Part shown: piece by piece, positions 28,719-37,426 of the stretch
Position numbering within the stretch: the first letter of the stretch is position 1
Layout of the letters: each line of letters starts with the position of its first letter
Source of the DNA: CAZOZZ01 sp965247425
GTDB lineage: Bacteria > Acidobacteriota > Terriglobia > 20CM-2-55-15
Direction: 5' to 3'
Length of the DNA stretch: 64,000 nucleotides
NCBI GenBank assembly: GCA_965247425.1
Contig: OZ252023.1
Coordinates: 1,860,001-1,924,000, forward strand
The notes under the pieces: generated by a model
The model's database searches: none
What the model was told of the DNA's origin: nothing
What the model saw: only the letters and a program-made list of their open reading frames with translations
Made by a program: the position numbers and the translations under genes

Positions 28719-31478
28719 TTAGCGGTTGAGGATCTCCTGGATCGCGCTCGCGGCCGCCACCCGCACGTCCTTGTCCTCATCGCTTAACGCCGCCTGAAGC
28801 CGGTCGATCGCCCGAGGATCGCCGATCTCCCCGAGCGCGTGGGCCGCGTATTGGCGGACATCGGGGTCTTCGTCGTCCATCGCGCCGATCAATCCATCGA
28901 CCGATTGCGGGTCCTCCAGTTCTCCAAGCGCGGCCGCTGCATACCGGCGGACTTCGGAGTCTCGGTCCCGAAGCGCATCCAGGAGCGGCCCGGTGGCGCG
29001 TCGGTCCTCGATCTCACCGAGTGCGGCTACAGCAAAACGCCGCACGTCTCGGTCCGGATCCGACAGCATCGGGATCAATGCGTCGACCGCCCTGGGATCC
29101 CCTGCTTCACCAAGTGCCGCTACCGCATAACGTCGAACGTCGACGTCGTCGGCGTTGAGTGCTCCAAACAACGCGTCCATGGCCGCCGGAGTGTCGATTT
29201 CCCCCAGCGCCCAGGCCGCCGTGGTCCGGACGTCGGAGTCACTGTCGGTCAGGGCACGGCTCACCGCGTCGACGGCCTCGGTCGCCTCAAGTTCCCCCAA
29301 ACCCCGGACAACGGCCCCGCGTACGTCCGCATCGATGTCTTCGATAGCCCCAATGAGGGCGTCGACGGCCGTTAGATCCTCGATTTCCGCCAGGGCCCAC
29401 GCCGAGTAGGCACGCACTTCGGCGTTCTCATCCTGTAATCTCTCGATCAACGGTGGTATGGCCCTGGGATCCTCGAGTTCGCCCAGTGCCCATGCGGCAT
29501 ACCGGCGGACCTCCGCATCGTCGTCGTTGAACGCTCCCACCAGGAGATCGAGCGTGGCTGGATCTTCGAATTCTCCCAGAGCCCAAACCGCATGACGCCG
29601 GACCTCCGCACTGGAGTCATTGAGGGCAGAGGCAATCGAATCCAGTGCACTGGGATCCTCGATCTCCCCAAGCGCCTGGACGGCGTCGCGCCGGACCTGG
29701 GCATCTTCATCCTGGAGCAGTGCGGTGAGGGGATCGACCGCCTGGGGGTCTTCCAACTCGCCGAGCGCCCATGCGGCCGCGCGCCGGATGTCCGAGTCGG
29801 TGTCTCCCAGTAGGCCTATCAGAGGTTGGACCGAGCGGGGATCCTCGATGTCCCCCAGCCCGTATATGGCGTCGCGTCGCACGCCGGGGTCCGGGTCCAC
29901 CAGCGCACCGATCAGCGCATCGACTGCGACTTCATCGCCGAGTCGGGCCAGGGCCATCGCGGCTGCCCGCCGCACATCGGCCTCCTCGTCCTGGAGTGCC
30001 GCTCGCAGGGATTCCTGTAGAGATTGTCTTTGTTCATCGGTCAGTTGTGCAGCCGCTTCGCGGCGCTGCAATCGCGACTCGAAGCCCTCACGGATTTCGA
30101 TCTGTCTTAGAATCGTTCGTTCGAGCAAAGGTCGAACCGAGGCCTCTATTTGTGGTCGGAGCCGGATTATGCCCTGCTCCAGCGCCTCTTTCAGTGGTTC
30201 GGGCATCGCTTCGGCCAGCGGTTCCGGTAACGCCAGTTCGAGCGGTTCGGGCAATGCCTCTTCAAGGGCATTGGCCAGAGGATCGGTTGCTCGGACCGGT
30301 TCGACGACACCCACGGAAATGGGTTCTAGAGAGACGACCGGTTCGGGCGCGCCGGCCTGCATGGTTGCAAGAGCGACCGTCCCTGAAACGACGGTCATGG
30401 CGAACACGGACGATGCGATCCGTCCCCAGGCGGCGCGGTGGAGTCGGGGATCCAGAATGGCGAGGAGCCGTGTTTCAAAGTGAGACCGATGGGCCATCGC
30501 CACGGTCGTCAATGCCGACAGGGGCGCGGCCCGCAAGGACTTGGCGATATCGAGGAGGTGCTCGGCGTAATCGCTCCCTTGAAATCCTGAGTCCAGAACC
30601 ATATCGTCGCAGGCGCGTTCTCGTTCGATGTTCATCTTGCGAACCGCCATCCATACGAACGGATTCATCCAGTACAGACTGCAGGCCATCCACACGACGA
30701 ACTGAACGAGGCAGTCGCGGCGTTTCACGTGAGCCAGTTCGTGCAGCAGGATCATCCGTCGACGTTCGTCGGACCATTCGGTCGCGTCTCTGGGAAGCAG
30801 GACGGCCGGCCAGGTGATTCCCCACGTCATCGGGGTGATGGAACGATGGCTGAGGAGCAGACGAACGGGTGTCTTGAGCCCGATGTCGTCGGAGAGGTCG
30901 CGGGTGAGCTCCAACAGTCGCGGGTCCACAACCGGCTTCGCCTGTCGGGCAATCCACCAGATACCGAGGAAACCGAAGAGCAGGCGCGCCAGTACGGCTG
31001 CCGTTCCGGCAATCCAGACTCCGAGCGCGATCGCGTTGGCCCTCCTGAGGCGTGTAATCGCTCCCGAGGGCGCCGGGTTCGGTTGCACTGACCCGGCGCT
31101 CTCGGCGTTTTGTGGCGTGGGGGGAGTCATCTGGGCCGTGGTCGCTTCGAACGATTCGGCCCCTGGGTTTTCGCTGATCCCGCGTGGAGTCGTTTCGGGC
31201 AGATCCGCGGCAGATTCCTGGGTGTCGTTCTGAAATCCAGGATTCAAGTCAAACTCGAAGAATGATGTGTCAACTGGAAGATTCCATGATGGTAACAAAG
31301 TAGGTACAACAGGCAAAGCGATAAGGATGACGAGCGCCGTGCTCCAGATCAGGTAGCGGGCTGACGCCGATCCGCGGCGCAGCACCAGACTCGCTCCGGC
31401 AGCGATGAACAGCACCAGGGTACCTTTGATTAGAAGTCCCAGCATCGCGGGCTGGAGCGCCGTGACCCACGAATTCAT
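28719..31478 (-). CDS. BlaR1-type M56 metallopeptidase sensor fused to 14 HEAT repeats
   Basis: A 919-residue membrane protein. Hydrophobic helices near residues 11-33 and 42-62, a Pro/Glu-rich loop (65-140) and further helices at about 148-176 lead to a zinc-peptidase domain with HELAH at 246-250 and NIERERACDD (283-292). Another helix (about 355-375) precedes a low-complexity acidic Pro/Leu segment (380-435). Residues about 485-919 are 14 near-perfect 31-residue HEAT/PBS-lyase-like repeats (DADVRRYAAWALGELED type). In BlaR1/MecR1 the outside half is a penicillin-binding sensor; here an armadillo-like array replaces it. The start overlaps the BlaI stop by four bases (ATGA). Inferred role: membrane protease that inactivates BlaI in response to an unknown, repeat-sensed signal. 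Confidence 0.9.
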   Translation of the reverse strand: MNSWVTALQPAMLGLLIKGTLVLFIAAGASLVLRRGSASARYLIWSTALVILIALPVVPTLLPSWNLPVDTSFFEFDLNPGFQNDTQESAADLPETTPRGISENPGAESFEATTAQMTPPTPQNAESAGSVQPNPAPSGAITRLRRANAIALGVWIAGTAAVLARLLFGFLGIWWIARQAKPVVDPRLLELTRDLSDDIGLKTPVRLLLSHRSITPMTWGITWPAVLLPRDATEWSDERRRMILLHELAHVKRRDCLVQFVVWMACSLYWMNPFVWMAVRKMNIERERACDDMVLDSGFQGSDYAEHLLDIAKSLRAAPLSALTTVAMAHRSHFETRLLAILDPRLHRAAWGRIASSVFAMTVVSGTVALATMQAGAPEPVVSLEPISVGVVEPVRATDPLANALEEALPEPLELALPEPLAEAMPEPLKEALEQGIIRLRPQIEASVRPLLERTILRQIEIREGFESRLQRREAAAQLTDEQRQSLQESLRAALQDEEADVRRAAAMALARLGDEVAVDALIGALVDPDPGVRRDAIYGLGDIEDPRSVQPLIGLLGDTDSDIRRAAAWALGELEDPQAVDPLTALLQDEDAQVRRDAVQALGEIEDPSALDSIASALNDSSAEVRRHAVWALGEFEDPATLDLLVGAFNDDDAEVRRYAAWALGELEDPRAIPPLIERLQDENAEVRAYSAWALAEIEDLTAVDALIGAIEDIDADVRGAVVRGLGELEATEAVDAVSRALTDSDSDVRTTAAWALGEIDTPAAMDALFGALNADDVDVRRYAVAALGEAGDPRAVDALIPMLSDPDRDVRRFAVAALGEIEDRRATGPLLDALRDRDSEVRRYAAAALGELEDPQSVDGLIGAMDDEDPDVRQYAAHALGEIGDPRAIDRLQAALSDEDKDVRVAAASAIQEILNR

Positions 31479-31864
31479 GCCTCCTCCTTTCGAGCCTTCT
31501 CAATCAATGTCGACAGACGGTCGAGATCGTCGTCGGAAATCTTCGATCCGGAGCTGTCCAGGAGCGTGGCCACCGCCTGGGCCGCCGAGCCTTCAAAAAA
31601 CGTGTCGAGGAGGTGATCGAGAGCCGAACGCTTGGCTTTGTCGCGGGCGACAGTCGGGAGGAAGACGTATCGGGGACCGTCCTGCTCGTGCCGGATATGT
31701 CCCTTTTCTTCGAGAATCCTCAACATTGCGCGCACCGCGGAATAGCTCGGAGGTTCCGGAATATTGTCCATGATTTCGGCAGCCGTCGCACGGGTCCTTC
31801 GAAACAGGACGTCCATGATCTGCCTTTCGCGCCGACTGAGGTTCTGATGTGATGATTTGATCAT
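31475..31864 (-). CDS. blaI: BlaI/MecI/CopY family repressor
   Basis: A 129-residue winged-helix repressor beginning MIKSSHQNLSRRERQIMDVL at ATG 31864 (a TTG two codons earlier is possible). The recognition region SYSAVRAMLRILEEKGHI and wing are typical. The C-terminal dimerisation helices hold the site that BlaR1-type proteases cleave in the known systems. It is the first gene of a two-gene operon with the BlaR1-HEAT protein. Two TGCTAA...TTAGCA dyads lie 26-86 bases upstream, so autoregulation is likely. Confidence 0.92.
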   Translation of the reverse strand: MIKSSHQNLSRRERQIMDVLFRRTRATAAEIMDNIPEPPSYSAVRAMLRILEEKGHIRHEQDGPRYVFLPTVARDKAKRSALDHLLDTFFEGSAAQAVATLLDSSGSKISDDDLDRLSTLIEKARKEEA

Positions 31865-31889
31865 TAGCAAGCCCTTTGTTCTGAAGTGA

Positions 31890-31905
31890 TGCTAAGAAAC
31901 TAGCA
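31890..31905 (-). promoter_or_regulatory. BlaI operator-like dyad 1
   Basis: TGCTAAGAAACTAGCA is an inverted repeat with one mismatch (TGCTAA / CTAGCA), 26 bases upstream of the blaI ATG. It matches the second dyad at 31935-31950. Confidence 0.7.
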
Positions 31906-31934
31906 TCTCGTCTCACACCCTGTCAACGATAATG

Positions 31935-31950
31935 TGCTAAGTTTTTAGCA
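31935..31950 (-). promoter_or_regulatory. BlaI operator-like dyad 2
   Basis: TGCTAAGTTTTTAGCA is a perfect 6-bp inverted repeat with a 4-base spacer, 45 bases from dyad 1 start to start. Paired dyads in front of a BlaI gene are the usual arrangement. Confidence 0.75.
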
Positions 31951-32012
31951 CGCGCGCTCCGGAAAGGACTTAGGGTCCGCTCCTGAATAACCTCGCATTG
32001 TAAGAGAGGGAT

Positions 32013-32122
32013 TTTCGACGCAAAGGCGCAGAGACGCAGAGATCTGACTTTCTTGTTCCCCGCTAAAGGTCTCCTACAATCTTCCTCTGATCTCTGCGTC
32101 TCGGCGCTCTGCGTCGAGTTCT
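32013..32122. repeat. Dispersed imperfect palindrome (GCAGAGGCGCAGAG family), copy 4
   Basis: CGACGCAAAGGCGCAGAGAC and GTCTCGGCGCTCTGCGTCG form inverted arms around a divergent centre. It sits upstream of the blaI operon and downstream of the AhpD-like gene. Confidence 0.7.
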
Positions 32123-32195
32123 TATCCTGAATAATGATCGCAGCGTTCCTATTAGTTTCAATAGGTTAGCGGTTAGTTATTCAGGAGCGAGCCCT

Positions 32196-32750
32196 TCAGT
32201 CCCAGAAGTCTTCGAGGGGAACGCCCAAACCGTCGGCCAAACGATTGACGAAGGCGTAATAGCCGGTCACCAGGTTGATGTCCAGGATGCTGCGGTCGTC
32301 GAAACCGGCATCGCGCAGGCGTCCGACATCATCCGCGCTGAGCGATGCGGGATCCTCCGTCAACTCGAGGGCATAGTCGAGCATGGCACGATCGGCGGAG
32401 GTCAGGTCGACCGTCCGGTGGTCTTCGATCAGCTGATCAATCCAGGGAGCATCCTGGGTCAGTCGACGCAGGCCCGCTGCGTGATGGCGTATTCAGTAGT
32501 GACACTCGTTAGCCGCGGACACAACGACCGCGATCATCTCCCGCTGAATGCGGGACAGACTCGAACGTCCGTACATGACCAGCTTATAGAAATCAAAGTG
32601 GATTTTCAGGGACTCCGGATGCAGGCTGTGGATCTTGAGGATGTTGTCGACGTGTCCCCTGGGGTCCCGCATTTTCCCGTACAATTCCGCCAGACTCGGG
32701 TCCATATCCGCCGCATCTTCATCAACCACTCGTATCCAAGGCTTTGCCAC
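32196..32750 (-). CDS. AhpD-like (carboxymuconolactone decarboxylase family) selenoprotein, CxxU
   Basis: A 184-codon frame interrupted only by TGA at 32493-32495 (codon 86). Start GTG 32750 (MAKPWIRVVDEDAA) follows GGGGGA. Residues 30-62 (DPRGHVDNILKIHSLHPESL) are typical of peroxidase-related AhpD-like proteins. The catalytic segment reads SAANECHY-U-IRHHAAGLRR, so E82, C83, U86 and H90 occupy the E-C-x-x-C-x-x-x-H positions of the family with the second Cys replaced by Sec. Downstream translation continues without stops (LTQDAPWIDQLIEDHRTVDL ... VTGYYAFVNRLADGLGVPLEDFWD). A 6-bp hairpin lies in the SECIS position after the UGA. Expected role: thiol/selenol-dependent peroxide reduction. Conventional calling would yield two truncated products. 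Confidence 0.87.
32466..32495 (-). promoter_or_regulatory. Candidate bacterial SECIS element and UGA(Sec) codon
   Basis: On the minus strand, UGA (32495-32493) is followed after 10 bases by ACGCAG-CGGGC-CUGCGU, a perfect 6-bp stem with a 5-base loop whose second base is G (32466-32482). The loop begins 16 bases after the UGA, at the near edge of the bacterial SECIS range (16-37 bases). Confidence 0.75.
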
Positions 32751-32890
32751 GACAATCCCCCTTAAGGCCCGCTCAAGATTAACTTGACGTCTCGGCCGCT
32801 CCTCAATCGCGGATCCTCGTGCCCCGAAATACGGAGGGCACTTCAGACGGCATGTATAACCATATACGTCCACATCCACAACAGGCGCAC

Positions 32891-32918
32891 AAAAAAAAGG
32901 TCGCCCGTCAAGGCGACC
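32891..32918 (-). terminator. Rho-independent terminator of fliW
   Basis: Minus-strand stem GGTCGCC...GGCGACC (7 bp, about 6-base loop) is followed by eight T. It lies just beyond the original fliW stop codon at 32952-32954, and is now separated from most of the gene by the IS at 32967-34874. Confidence 0.88.
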
Positions 32919-33120
32919 GAAGTTTAAGGATGGAAGCTGATTAATTCGGTACTAGTGAGTTACGTACAGCCATTTCGGAAGAGCAGCTCGGTCGAAGTTG
33001 AATGAGGCCCGGCCAGCGGGCATTTGAGTCGAATTCAAACCCATTGTTAAGGAAGTTCTATTTTCGCATTGTTGAAATCGATATGGTGTCGGCGGTATCT
33101 TGTGGTATATATACCGTCAG

Positions 33121-33507
33121 ATGAAGAAGAAAAAGATATGGCTTGAGTTGAATCAGGTAAAGGGAGCGGTTGCGTCGCGACTGCGACGGCGGAAGTACAG
33201 CCTGATCGAGCGCCATGAGATACCCGACGGTTTGCTGCCTGGCTCGGTGTCGATTAGTTACACCCGGTGCGGTAAGCCGACGTGCCGGTGTGTGTCGGGT
33301 GAAGGGCACCCATCCTGGTCCTGGACATTCATGATGGACGGGAAGAAGCATGTCGAACACGTTCCAGCTGCCATGGTTGAGGAGATTCAAAAGCGTGTCG
33401 GAGCGGGACGGGAGTTTCAGGATGCGATCCGGGAGGTGCTGACAGCGAACGCGAAGTTGTTGGTGCTGGAGCGCCAGCAACAACGTGAGAAGCGGAAGCG
33501 CCGGTGA
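33121..33507 (+). CDS. DUF6788-like accessory protein of the IS, copy 1
   Basis: A 128-residue basic protein from ATG 33121 (MKKKKIWLELNQVKGAVASR). It contains PGSVSISYTRCGKPTCRC, a compact Cys-rich motif with the look of DUF6788, then a long charged helix ending EKRKRR. It may bind the element ends or RNA; its function in transposition is not established. Its TGA overlaps the GTG of the transposase gene. Confidence 0.75.
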   Translation: MKKKKIWLELNQVKGAVASRLRRRKYSLIERHEIPDGLLPGSVSISYTRCGKPTCRCVSGEGHPSWSWTFMMDGKKHVEHVPAAMVEEIQKRVGAGREFQDAIREVLTANAKLLVLERQQQREKRKRR

Positions 33508-34697
33508 AAGGTCCGTCGGCACGAGGGATACGACGGTACGCGCGAAAGTGTTTGCGGCTGAAGGGGTATTTGAATCACCCCGGAGATGGGCGGGTGCGAC
33601 CGCAGATCGGAAGTGGGCATCTGATCTGGTCTCTGGTGATCGGGTATCTGCTGCGGGAATCGAGCTTCCTGGCCATCGAGTCGCTCGCACGATCCTCGGC
33701 GTGTCGGGCCTTGGGAATCGGACGCCGCTTTAGCGACGACACGCTGGGCTATTTTACCGAGAAGCTGAATCCGGAATTCACGCGCGGCGCGTTGACCACA
33801 GCCATCAAGCAGGCCAAGCGCAATAAAGCGTTCGACGATTGCCGATTCATCGGCCTGGCGCTGGACGGGACAACCGTGGGGCGTGTCGGTGAGGCCGGGT
33901 GTCAGTGGTGTCGACCCCATCGCAACGCCGAGGGGGAGGTGACCACCTACTTACACCACGTCGTGATGGCCACCATCGTGGGCACCGGGTTCACTTTACC
34001 GGTCGATGTGGAACCCTACGGTAGTGGGGATAGCGAATGGTCGGGGGGGCAACGACTGCTTCGTCGGGTGGTGGGGCAGTTGGGGCCGCGTTTTGCCGAT
34101 TATGTTGTTGTCGATGGGGGCTATGCGTCGGCTCCGTTCCTGCACTTGGCCGACGAGTTGGGATTGAAGACCATCGTCCGTCTCAAAGCCAATCTTCCGA
34201 GCTTGTTCAACGCCGCCAAAAGCCGGTTTGCTTGTCAGCCGCCGTCCCGGGTTTTCAAGGATGGAGCCGATCGGGTGGAAATCTGGGATGCAGACGACTT
34301 CGATCCCTGGGGCCGATTGAACTGGCCGACCGTGCGCGTGATCCGCTACCGGCAAGAGAAACCCGATGGATCGGTGGTCGAAGCCTACTGGCTGACCAAT
34401 TTCTCGATGAACCAAGTGGGAGCGCCCACTTTATTTCGCATGGCCAAGAGTCGTTGGGAAGTCGAAAACCAAGGTTTCAACGATGCCAAGAACCGTTATG
34501 GGATGGCCCATATCCCCCATCACCACGCCAACAGCTTGCTTCTCCACTGGCTCCTCATAAGCCTGGCTCTCACGATCGAACGTCTGTATCGATTGCGTCA
34601 TTTGCATCGCGGGCGCCATCGCCCGCATACCTCCATCGAGCTTCTTCGTTTGCTTCGCCTCGCTCTGTCTGCCCCAACCCCAGCCGACTCCAGCTGA
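33504..34697 (+). CDS. IS4-type DDE transposase, copy 1
   Basis: A 397-residue transposase. Catalytic residues are apparent in LALDGTTVG (Asp), YVVVDGGYAS (Asp) and RWEVENQGFNDAKNRYG (Glu, with the Tyr/Arg/Lys-rich IS4 signature context). Start GTG 33504 overlaps the preceding stop by four bases. The protein is identical to that of copy 2. Confidence 0.9.
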   Translation: MKGPSARGIRRYARKCLRLKGYLNHPGDGRVRPQIGSGHLIWSLVIGYLLRESSFLAIESLARSSACRALGIGRRFSDDTLGYFTEKLNPEFTRGALTTAIKQAKRNKAFDDCRFIGLALDGTTVGRVGEAGCQWCRPHRNAEGEVTTYLHHVVMATIVGTGFTLPVDVEPYGSGDSEWSGGQRLLRRVVGQLGPRFADYVVVDGGYASAPFLHLADELGLKTIVRLKANLPSLFNAAKSRFACQPPSRVFKDGADRVEIWDADDFDPWGRLNWPTVRVIRYRQEKPDGSVVEAYWLTNFSMNQVGAPTLFRMAKSRWEVENQGFNDAKNRYGMAHIPHHHANSLLLHWLLISLALTIERLYRLRHLHRGRHRPHTSIELLRLLRLALSAPTPADSS

Positions 34698-34787
34698 ACT
34701 GACTCGTTTCCCTGGTCTCCACGCGCCTGCCTGACCCCAATCACCGGGCTGGACCCGCTACGGATACCTGTCTCTCGAAAATACCCC

Positions 34788-35399
34788 TCACTTCAAATTC
34801 CTCTCCCTCCTCGACCTTTTCCCTTCCAGAGCCCCTTCCAGACACTCCGTCCTCCCTGACTTCCGAAATGGCTGAGTTACGTACTGTGTTCTTTGAGGAT
34901 GAAGGCTGAAGGTTCGGCTGTTCCCGACGGCCAACGCCTGATCGACAGTGAAATCCGAGTGGGACAGGATGACCTGTCTGCCTAGTGCCTCTGCCGGGTT
35001 GATGATCAGCGGTGCGAGGAAATTAGCCGTGCTGGACTCCAGCGATTGACCGATGGTCGCGATGGCGAAAACCTGCCTCGCCAACGGGTCCGGAGAACCA
35101 ATACATTCCCAGTCCTGGAAGGAGATCGCGTGATCGTAATCCGAGACGACCCATGTCGGATCGAGGACCAGGAACCCGACCTCGGACCTGTGCACGCAGC
35201 GCAGTTCCTCGAACGGTTCCAGTTCTGGCGTGGATCGCAGCCGGAAGTCTTTGCAGTTAGAAAGACCGATCAGGCCTTCGGGAAAGTGGATGCGCTTTTC
35301 CCGGGCCCTGATTCCCATGTCATGGACCGCGTCCATGTCGTCCAGAAGTCCGGAACGTCGTCGCCGTCCAGCATCGTTGTCTAGCGAGTTTGTCGTCAT
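34788..35399 (-). CDS. fliW: Flagellar assembly factor FliW, 3' end altered by IS insertion
   Basis: FliW binds flagellin and antagonises the translational regulator CsrA. The family pattern is clear: IHFPEGLIGLSNCKDFRL (about 36-53), then FEELRCVHRSEVGFLVLDP and ISFQDWECIGSPDP, ending ILSHSDFTVDQALAVG. The native protein was about 176 residues, ending TQYVTH: its last His and stop codon lie at 32952-32957 on the far side of the IS, next to the original terminator. The current frame reads 28 residues into the element (QPFRKSGRTE...), giving 203 residues. The core domain is intact, so function may survive. No csrA or flagellin gene is visible nearby. Confidence 0.87.
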   Translation of the reverse strand: MTTNSLDNDAGRRRRSGLLDDMDAVHDMGIRAREKRIHFPEGLIGLSNCKDFRLRSTPELEPFEELRCVHRSEVGFLVLDPTWVVSDYDHAISFQDWECIGSPDPLARQVFAIATIGQSLESSTANFLAPLIINPAEALGRQVILSHSDFTVDQALAVGNSRTFSLHPQRTQYVTQPFRKSGRTECLEGALEGKRSRRERNLK

Positions 35400-35849
35400 G
35401 TTGTTTTTCCCATCACCTTTTCGGGAGCACCGAATCGTCTCTGGCTCCCGTGATAGTCAGTGCAATTGGAAAGCCAGAACGTCATGATTACTGTAAAATC
35501 TTCAATACATGTAAATTAGGGCTCTACGGCCGTTGACCCACTGGAGTGAATTCGTCAAGGGATTCAACCTGAGGTGTCAGCGATTTGACTCCTTAAGAAA
35601 CGTGCCTCGTCAGATCGAGCCGAAACGTCCACGCTTCCGCCCCTCCACACGTCACGCGAATCCGCTTTCCACCCCAGGCGGGGGGTGAACCGGGGCAGCC
35701 ATTTCGGAAGAGCAGCTCGGTCGAAGTTGAATGAGGCCCGGCCAGCGGGCATTTGAGTCGAATTCAAACCCATTGTTAAGGAAGTTCTATTTTCGCATTG
35801 TTGAAATCGATATGGTGTCGGCGGTATCTTGTGGTATATGTACCGTCAG

Positions 35850-36236
35850 ATGAAGAAGAAAAAGATATGGCTTGAGTTGAATCAGGTAAGGGGAGCGGTT
35901 GCGTCGCGACTGCGACGGCGGAAGTACAGCCTGATCGAGCGCCATGAGATACCCGACGGTTTGCTGCCTGGCTCGGTGTCGATTAGTTACACCCGGTGCG
36001 GTAAGCCGACGTGCCGGTGTGTGTCGGGTGAAGGGCACCCATCCTGGTCCTGGACATTCATGATGGACGGGAAGAAGCATGTCGAACACGTTCCAGCTGC
36101 CATGGTTGAGGAGATTCAAAAGCGTGTCGGAGCGGGAAGGGAGTTTCAGGATGCGATCCGGGAGGTGCTGACAGCGAACGCGAAGTTGTTGGTGCTGGAG
36201 CGCCAGCAACAACGTGAGAAGCGGAAGCGCCGGTGA
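35850..36236 (+). CDS. DUF6788-like accessory protein of the IS, copy 2
   Basis: A 128-residue protein, identical to copy 1 except K to R near residue 10 (NQVRGAV). Same Cys-rich PGSVSISYTRCGKPTCRC motif and 4-base overlap with the transposase. Confidence 0.75.
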   Translation: MKKKKIWLELNQVRGAVASRLRRRKYSLIERHEIPDGLLPGSVSISYTRCGKPTCRCVSGEGHPSWSWTFMMDGKKHVEHVPAAMVEEIQKRVGAGREFQDAIREVLTANAKLLVLERQQQREKRKRR

Positions 36237-37426
36237 AAGGTCCGTCGGCACGAGGGATACGACGGTACGCGCGAAAGTGTTTGCGGCTGAAGGGGTATTT
36301 GAATCACCCCGGAGATGGGCGGGTGCGACCGCAGATCGGAAGTGGGCATCTGATCTGGTCTCTGGTGATCGGGTATCTGCTGCGGGAATCGAGCTTCCTG
36401 GCCATCGAGTCGCTCGCACGATCCTCGGCGTGTCGGGCCTTGGGAATCGGACGCCGCTTTAGCGACGACACGCTGGGCTATTTTACCGAGAAGCTGAATC
36501 CGGAATTCACGCGCGGCGCGTTGACCACAGCCATCAAGCAGGCCAAGCGCAATAAAGCGTTCGACGATTGCCGATTCATCGGCCTGGCGCTGGACGGGAC
36601 AACCGTGGGGCGTGTCGGTGAGGCCGGGTGTCAGTGGTGTCGACCCCATCGCAACGCCGAGGGGGAGGTGACCACCTACTTACACCACGTCGTGATGGCC
36701 ACCATCGTGGGCACCGGGTTCACTTTACCGGTCGATGTGGAACCCTACGGTAGTGGGGATAGCGAATGGTCGGGGGGGCAACGACTGCTTCGTCGGGTGG
36801 TGGGGCAGTTGGGGCCGCGTTTTGCCGATTATGTTGTTGTCGATGGGGGCTATGCGTCGGCTCCGTTCCTGCACTTGGCCGACGAGTTGGGATTGAAGAC
36901 CATCGTCCGTCTCAAAGCCAATCTTCCGAGCTTGTTCAACGCCGCCAAAAGCCGGTTTGCTTGTCAGCCGCCGTCCCGGGTTTTCAAGGATGGAGCCGAT
37001 CGGGTGGAAATCTGGGATGCAGACGACTTCGATCCCTGGGGCCGATTGAACTGGCCGACCGTGCGCGTGATCCGCTACCGGCAAGAGAAACCCGATGGAT
37101 CGGTGGTCGAAGCCTACTGGCTGACCAATTTCTCGATGAACCAAGTGGGAGCGCCCACTTTATTTCGCATGGCCAAGAGTCGTTGGGAAGTCGAAAACCA
37201 AGGTTTCAACGATGCCAAGAACCGTTATGGGATGGCCCATATCCCCCATCACCACGCCAACAGCTTGCTTCTCCACTGGCTCCTCATAAGCCTGGCTCTC
37301 ACGATCGAACGTCTGTATCGATTGCGTCATTTGCATCGCGGGCGCCATCGCCCGCATACCTCCATCGAGCTTCTTCGTTTGCTTCGCCTCGCTCTGTCTG
37401 CCCCAACCCCAGCCGACTCCAGCTGA
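36233..37426 (+). CDS. IS4-type DDE transposase, copy 2
   Basis: A 397-residue transposase identical to the protein at 33504-34697, with the same DDE motifs and GTG start overlapping the accessory gene. Identity of the two copies indicates recent duplication of the element. Confidence 0.9.
   Translation: MKGPSARGIRRYARKCLRLKGYLNHPGDGRVRPQIGSGHLIWSLVIGYLLRESSFLAIESLARSSACRALGIGRRFSDDTLGYFTEKLNPEFTRGALTTAIKQAKRNKAFDDCRFIGLALDGTTVGRVGEAGCQWCRPHRNAEGEVTTYLHHVVMATIVGTGFTLPVDVEPYGSGDSEWSGGQRLLRRVVGQLGPRFADYVVVDGGYASAPFLHLADELGLKTIVRLKANLPSLFNAAKSRFACQPPSRVFKDGADRVEIWDADDFDPWGRLNWPTVRVIRYRQEKPDGSVVEAYWLTNFSMNQVGAPTLFRMAKSRWEVENQGFNDAKNRYGMAHIPHHHANSLLLHWLLISLALTIERLYRLRHLHRGRHRPHTSIELLRLLRLALSAPTPADSS

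Larger units (their letters stand above)
32967..34874 (+). mobile_element. IS4-superfamily-type insertion sequence, copy 1 (1,908 bp, 9-bp target duplication)
   Basis: Terminal inverted repeats CAGCCATTTCGGAAG / CTTCCGAAATGGCTG bound the element. AGTTACGTA is duplicated at 32958-32966 and 34875-34883. It encodes a DUF6788-type protein and a DDE transposase with a 4-base overlap. It is inserted in the last codons of fliW. Copy 2 is at 35696-37603. Confidence 0.93.
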
